Assembly (NCBI GenBank): GCA_902727945.1
Contig: CACVAV010000300.1
Location: forward strand, 1-17,742
Source: an uncultured Thiotrichaceae bacterium
GTDB taxonomy: Bacteria; Pseudomonadota; Gammaproteobacteria; Thiotrichales; Thiotrichaceae
Direction of reading: 5' to 3'
Length of the DNA stretch: 17,742 bases
Below, in pieces: positions 14,617 through 17,742 of the stretch. Below the pieces are notes generated by a model that saw only the letters and a program-made list of their open reading frames with translations, searched no databases and was not told the DNA's origin. Made by a program: the position numbers and the translations under genes. Numbering within the stretch: the stretch's first letter is position 1; every line of letters starts with the position of its first letter.

Positions 14617-15687
14617 TTAAGAATCCACATTAATCCGATAGATCTGGCTCTGTTTATAAGAGTCATGTAAATGGCGCAGGATAACCGCCAACACCGCAGC
14701 CACCGGTAAAGCCAGCAGCACACCAAAGAAGCCAAACAGCTGCCCGCCCGCCAGTACCGCAAAAATAACTGCCACAGGGTGTAAACCGATACGCTCACCC
14801 ACCAACAAAGGCGTCAACAGTACACCCTCGACCATCTGAGCCACACCAAAAACCACAAACACCCAGAACAACTGGAAAGCATCACCTGTTTGAAACAGAA
14901 TCGCTAAACCGGCAATGGCTACACCGACAATCAGCCCCAGATAAGGCACAAAACTAACTAAACCAGCAATCAGGCCAATGAGTAACGCAAAATTCAGCCC
15001 GATTATCCACAAGCCAATACTATAAATCGTACTGAGTGCGAGCATCACCAGAAACTGGCCACGTAGAAAAGCACCCAGCATTTCATCTGAATCCTTTGCT
15101 AACCTCGCAACAACCGGCTCAATATTACGTGGCAACAGATCATGTATATAAGCCACTAACCTATCCCAGTCCCGCAGTAAATAGAATGAAATAATCGGAA
15201 TCATCACCAGGTTAGCGACCCAACCCAGCACAGCAAAACCTGACTTGGAGATTGCCTGAATAGCATTTTTGGCAAAACCGCCCGCTTCCTTGAGATTAGA
15301 AGACACGACTGAAATTAGTTGATCAGCACCTAATACAGACGGATCAATACCGAACTGTTCTTCTAAGTAAGGAACAAGCGTCTGGCGGATAGTGCCATCA
15401 AAATTATCCGAGAAAAACTCAGCAAATTGCTGTAACTGTGAACTTAATACCGGAATCAGCACCAACAGCAGTAACAGAATCACACCCAAACCCGCAATAA
15501 AAACAATGGTCACCGACAAACCACGCGATAGTTTCAGTGCTTCCAGACGATCAGCCAACGGATCAGCCAGATACGCAATCAACGCACCGGCAACAAACGG
15601 CATCAGGATAGGTGACAACAAAGTGATCAATAAGACCGACAAAACCGCCAGGAATATCCAGAACCAAAAACGTCCGTCAAAAGTCAT
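14617..15687 (-). CDS. AI-2E family (PerM-like) transporter
   Basis: A 356-aa inner-membrane protein of the AI-2E/PerM family with about eight hydrophobic segments: two pairs near the N-terminus, a long amphipathic region (about 90-150), and the C-terminal group containing GLIAGLVSFVPYLGLIVG and the PLLVGERIGLHPVAVI motif that typifies the family. Members export or channel diverse substrates (signals, Na+/H+ antiport, organic ions), and the substrate here cannot be inferred. It overlaps the upstream CDP-alcohol transferase gene by 4 bp (ATGA) and abuts hda downstream; the same perM-hda pairing occurs in many gammaproteobacteria. Confidence 0.92.
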   Translation of the reverse strand: MTFDGRFWFWIFLAVLSVLLITLLSPILMPFVAGALIAYLADPLADRLEALKLSRGLSVTIVFIAGLGVILLLLLVLIPVLSSQLQQFAEFFSDNFDGTIRQTLVPYLEEQFGIDPSVLGADQLISVVSSNLKEAGGFAKNAIQAISKSGFAVLGWVANLVMIPIISFYLLRDWDRLVAYIHDLLPRNIEPVVARLAKDSDEMLGAFLRGQFLVMLALSTIYSIGLWIIGLNFALLIGLIAGLVSFVPYLGLIVGVAIAGLAILFQTGDAFQLFWVFVVFGVAQMVEGVLLTPLLVGERIGLHPVAVIFAVLAGGQLFGFFGVLLALPVAAVLAVILRHLHDSYKQSQIYRINVDS

Positions 15688-16247
15688 GCCGAAACCTCTT
15701 TATTAAATGCATCGTACGTCCATAAAAACACATACATTAATCCACTGAGCAGGCTGGTGGCGGCCACCAATAACTGCAGACCCTCGCGTATTTCAGGTGC
15801 TAACGCATAAAGTCCTACATGCATCAGAGTGGCGGCTAATAACAAAATTTGCAAGGCCGTATTTAATTTACTGATAAACAAAGGTTTCATTTCCAGTACA
15901 CCGGTTACCCAGCGGTAAATCAACGCCCCGCTGACGATGACAATGTCCCTGCCGATCACTAACCACATGAGCCATAGCGGTACATGTCCCTTCATAGCAA
16001 AAACGATGATCAACGCAATAATAAATAACTTATCCGCCAATGGATCAAGCACAGCGCCCAAAGACGTGAACCAACCGTAACGCCGCGCCAGGAAACCATC
16101 CAGGCCATCACTCAAACCAGCCAGCACCAGGCAAATAAGAGCCACCGCATAATCATCATTCAATAATAACCAACAAATAGGGAAAATCGCCACTATCCGG
16201 GTCAGCGTTATTATATTTGGAATCTGTCGTAACATTGCATCAGTCAT
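15684..16247 (-). CDS. CDP-alcohol phosphatidyltransferase (PgsA-like)
   Basis: A 187-aa integral membrane enzyme that exchanges CMP on a CDP-lipid for an alcohol, most likely glycerol-3-phosphate as in phosphatidylglycerol synthesis. The complete family signature is present: D47, D50-G51, A54-R55, G64, D68, D72, with the usual eight-residue spacing. About five to six membrane helices. A TTG 27 bp further upstream would give 196 aa and a 4-bp overlap with dnaE, but the ATG at 16247 has GCAGG 8 nt upstream and gives the family-typical start, so it is preferred. Canonical pgsA often lies beside uvrC, so this may be a second paralogue; I leave the symbol blank. Confidence 0.88.
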   Translation of the reverse strand: MTDAMLRQIPNIITLTRIVAIFPICWLLLNDDYAVALICLVLAGLSDGLDGFLARRYGWFTSLGAVLDPLADKLFIIALIIVFAMKGHVPLWLMWLVIGRDIVIVSGALIYRWVTGVLEMKPLFISKLNTALQILLLAATLMHVGLYALAPEIREGLQLLVAATSLLSGLMYVFLWTYDAFNKEVSA

Positions 16248-16270
16248 AAAACAAACCTGCAAACCATAAC

Positions 16271-17742
16271 TCAATAAACCAGTTGTACCGCATCCTGCCC
16301 CATCACCTGGCGCAGCTCCCTTAAACTACTGTCACTCAGTGGGATATACAGCTGGCTACTCAACCTGATATCAGCGCAAGCCTGTGGGTTCTGATAACTA
16401 ATAATAACAGGATACCTTGGTTCCTCTGTTTGTGTTAAAAAACCCTGAAGGTTAGCCATCAAACCTTGTTCAACTTGCTGTGCGGTGACAGTTAACTGCA
16501 ATTTACGCAGGAGACTTTCACGCATTTCCTGCATTGAATAGATATGATTAACTCTCAGGCGCACACTCTCCGTTCTGTAATCAGAATCCAATGTGCCCTC
16601 AAGCACAACAATAGCTTCTTTCTCAAGAAGATGCCCAAACTGTTCAATCACATCAGAAAACAGCATCAACTCATAATAAGCAGACTTATCATCCAATTGT
16701 ACAAAAGCCCGCTTGCCACGATCGGTCGACTGAATCCGCATACTCGCCACCAACCCTGACAACATCACCGGCTCTTTCTGGTAACGCTGGTTGGTATCAA
16801 TCTCTACCAGTTCCACTAAACGATGTGAAACAATCGCTTTTAATTCAGCTTCATACTCATTAATAGGGTGACCGGTTAAATAGAGTCCCAATGTTTCTTT
16901 TTCAAGGCGTAAACGCTGCTTTTCATCCCACTCCGGCAGATCAGGCATCGATTGTTCAACAGCCGGTGCAATGGTGCCACCGAACAGATCGGTCTGCCCC
17001 GTACCCTGATCACGATGGTACTGCTCAGCCATACGCAGCGCCTCCGGTAAAAACTCCAGCTTGGCACGGCGGCTTCCGGTCAATGAATCCAGTACACCAG
17101 CTTTAATCAGTGTCTCCAACACCCTGCGCGTCACTTTTTGTGAAGCGATACGTTGACACAAATTCAGCAATGATGTGAACTGGCCACCTTCCCGACGGTT
17201 ATCAAGAATCAGACTAATGGCTGACTCACCTGCACCTTTTACCGCACCTAAGCCATAAACGATATGATCATCGTCATTAACTGTAAACTGATATTCAGAT
17301 TGATTAATATCCGGTGGCAGCACAGTCAGTTCCAGCTGGCGACAATCATCCAGCATCATCACCACTTTGTCGGTGTTATCCAGATCAGCTGATAACACCG
17401 CAGCCATAAACGCCGCCGGATAATGTGTTTTTAACCAGGTGGTCTGGAAAGACACCAATGCATAAGCAGCCGAGTGAGATTTATTAAAACCATAACCGGC
17501 AAACTTTTCCATCAAATCAAAGATATAAGTGGCCTGATCAGCGTCCACACCATTTTTACCGGAACCTTCCATAAACAAGCCACGCTGTTTTTCCATTTCC
17601 TCCGGCTTTTTCTTACCCATCGCACGGCGCAGCATATCCGCACCACCCAGTGTAAAACTGGCCAGCACCTGCGCAATCTGCATTACCTGTTCCTGATACA
17701 GAATTACGCCGTAAGTTGGCTTCAGAATCGGCTCAAGATCAG
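16271..17742 (-). CDS. dnaE: DNA polymerase III alpha subunit, C-terminal part
   Basis: The 3' portion (489 residues) of the replicative polymerase; the 5' end lies beyond the right edge, and the reading frame stays open to it. The visible start YGVILYQEQVMQIAQVL and GGADMLRRAMGKKK are part of the fingers/DNA-binding region of bacterial C-family polymerases. KFAGYGFNKSHSAAYALVS and the YGLGAVKGAGESA helix-hairpin-helix region follow. QTDLF (positions 16982-16996) matches the internal beta-clamp binding motif (QADMF in E. coli). An OB-fold follows (about VMLSGLVASMRI to VVLEGTL), then a C-terminal domain expected to contact tau. The PHP and palm catalytic parts are outside the window. The downstream phosphatidyltransferase gene begins within 25 bp. 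Confidence 0.97.
   Translation of the reverse strand, partial: DLEPILKPTYGVILYQEQVMQIAQVLASFTLGGADMLRRAMGKKKPEEMEKQRGLFMEGSGKNGVDADQATYIFDLMEKFAGYGFNKSHSAAYALVSFQTTWLKTHYPAAFMAAVLSADLDNTDKVVMMLDDCRQLELTVLPPDINQSEYQFTVNDDDHIVYGLGAVKGAGESAISLILDNRREGGQFTSLLNLCQRIASQKVTRRVLETLIKAGVLDSLTGSRRAKLEFLPEALRMAEQYHRDQGTGQTDLFGGTIAPAVEQSMPDLPEWDEKQRLRLEKETLGLYLTGHPINEYEAELKAIVSHRLVELVEIDTNQRYQKEPVMLSGLVASMRIQSTDRGKRAFVQLDDKSAYYELMLFSDVIEQFGHLLEKEAIVVLEGTLDSDYRTESVRLRVNHIYSMQEMRESLLRKLQLTVTAQQVEQGLMANLQGFLTQTEEPRYPVIISYQNPQACADIRLSSQLYIPLSDSSLRELRQVMGQDAVQLVY

Noticed and set aside
16248..16274. TTG start for the phosphatidyltransferase overlapping dnaE
   Set aside because: Rare start codon with no ribosome-binding site; the downstream ATG fits better. 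The 4-bp overlap pattern keeps it possible but less likely.

Overview
The window is a housekeeping-rich piece of a gammaproteobacterial chromosome. Evidence for that assignment: Hda next to a PerM-type permease, FxsA directly upstream of groESL, a short PA3496-like protein, and a small H-NS-family protein. By eye the G+C content is moderate. A perfect CIRCE operator in front of groESL points to a lineage that uses HrcA, unlike enterobacteria. I cannot name the genus. I see no insertion sequence, tRNA, rRNA, CRISPR array or prophage.

Layout from left to right. Positions 1-137 hold the 3' end of an O6-alkylguanine-DNA alkyltransferase gene (+), facing a DUF2799-like lipoprotein gene (-). Next is a tight minus-strand operon read argD, argF, xthA-like, AmpG-like MFS permease. 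Its members overlap by 4 bp each and end at a clear terminator. It is served by a near-consensus promoter and a terminator-shaped hairpin that occupies almost the whole leader. Then come groES-groEL (-) under CIRCE control with their own terminator, fxsA (-), and a PAS-GGDEF-EAL protein (-). A 475-bp divergent intergenic region carrying palindromes separates that gene from a small H-NS-like gene (+). Downstream on the plus strand are dsbD, with a duplicated periplasmic domain, and a 64-aa PA3496-like gene. The right end is a minus-strand cluster read dnaE (3' part), CDP-alcohol phosphatidyltransferase, PerM-like permease, hda.

Functional themes are arginine biosynthesis linked to DNA base-excision repair, protein folding (GroESL in the cytoplasm, DsbD for periplasmic thiols), c-di-GMP signalling, nucleoid or xenogeneic silencing, and replication (Pol III alpha, Hda and a phospholipid synthase together). 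I found no convincing new multi-gene system. The observations most worth checking are the hairpin leader of the argD operon, the tandem nDsbD domains, a 12-bp operator-like sequence repeated upstream of the H-NS-like gene and of dsbD, and the palindromes upstream of the GGDEF-EAL gene.
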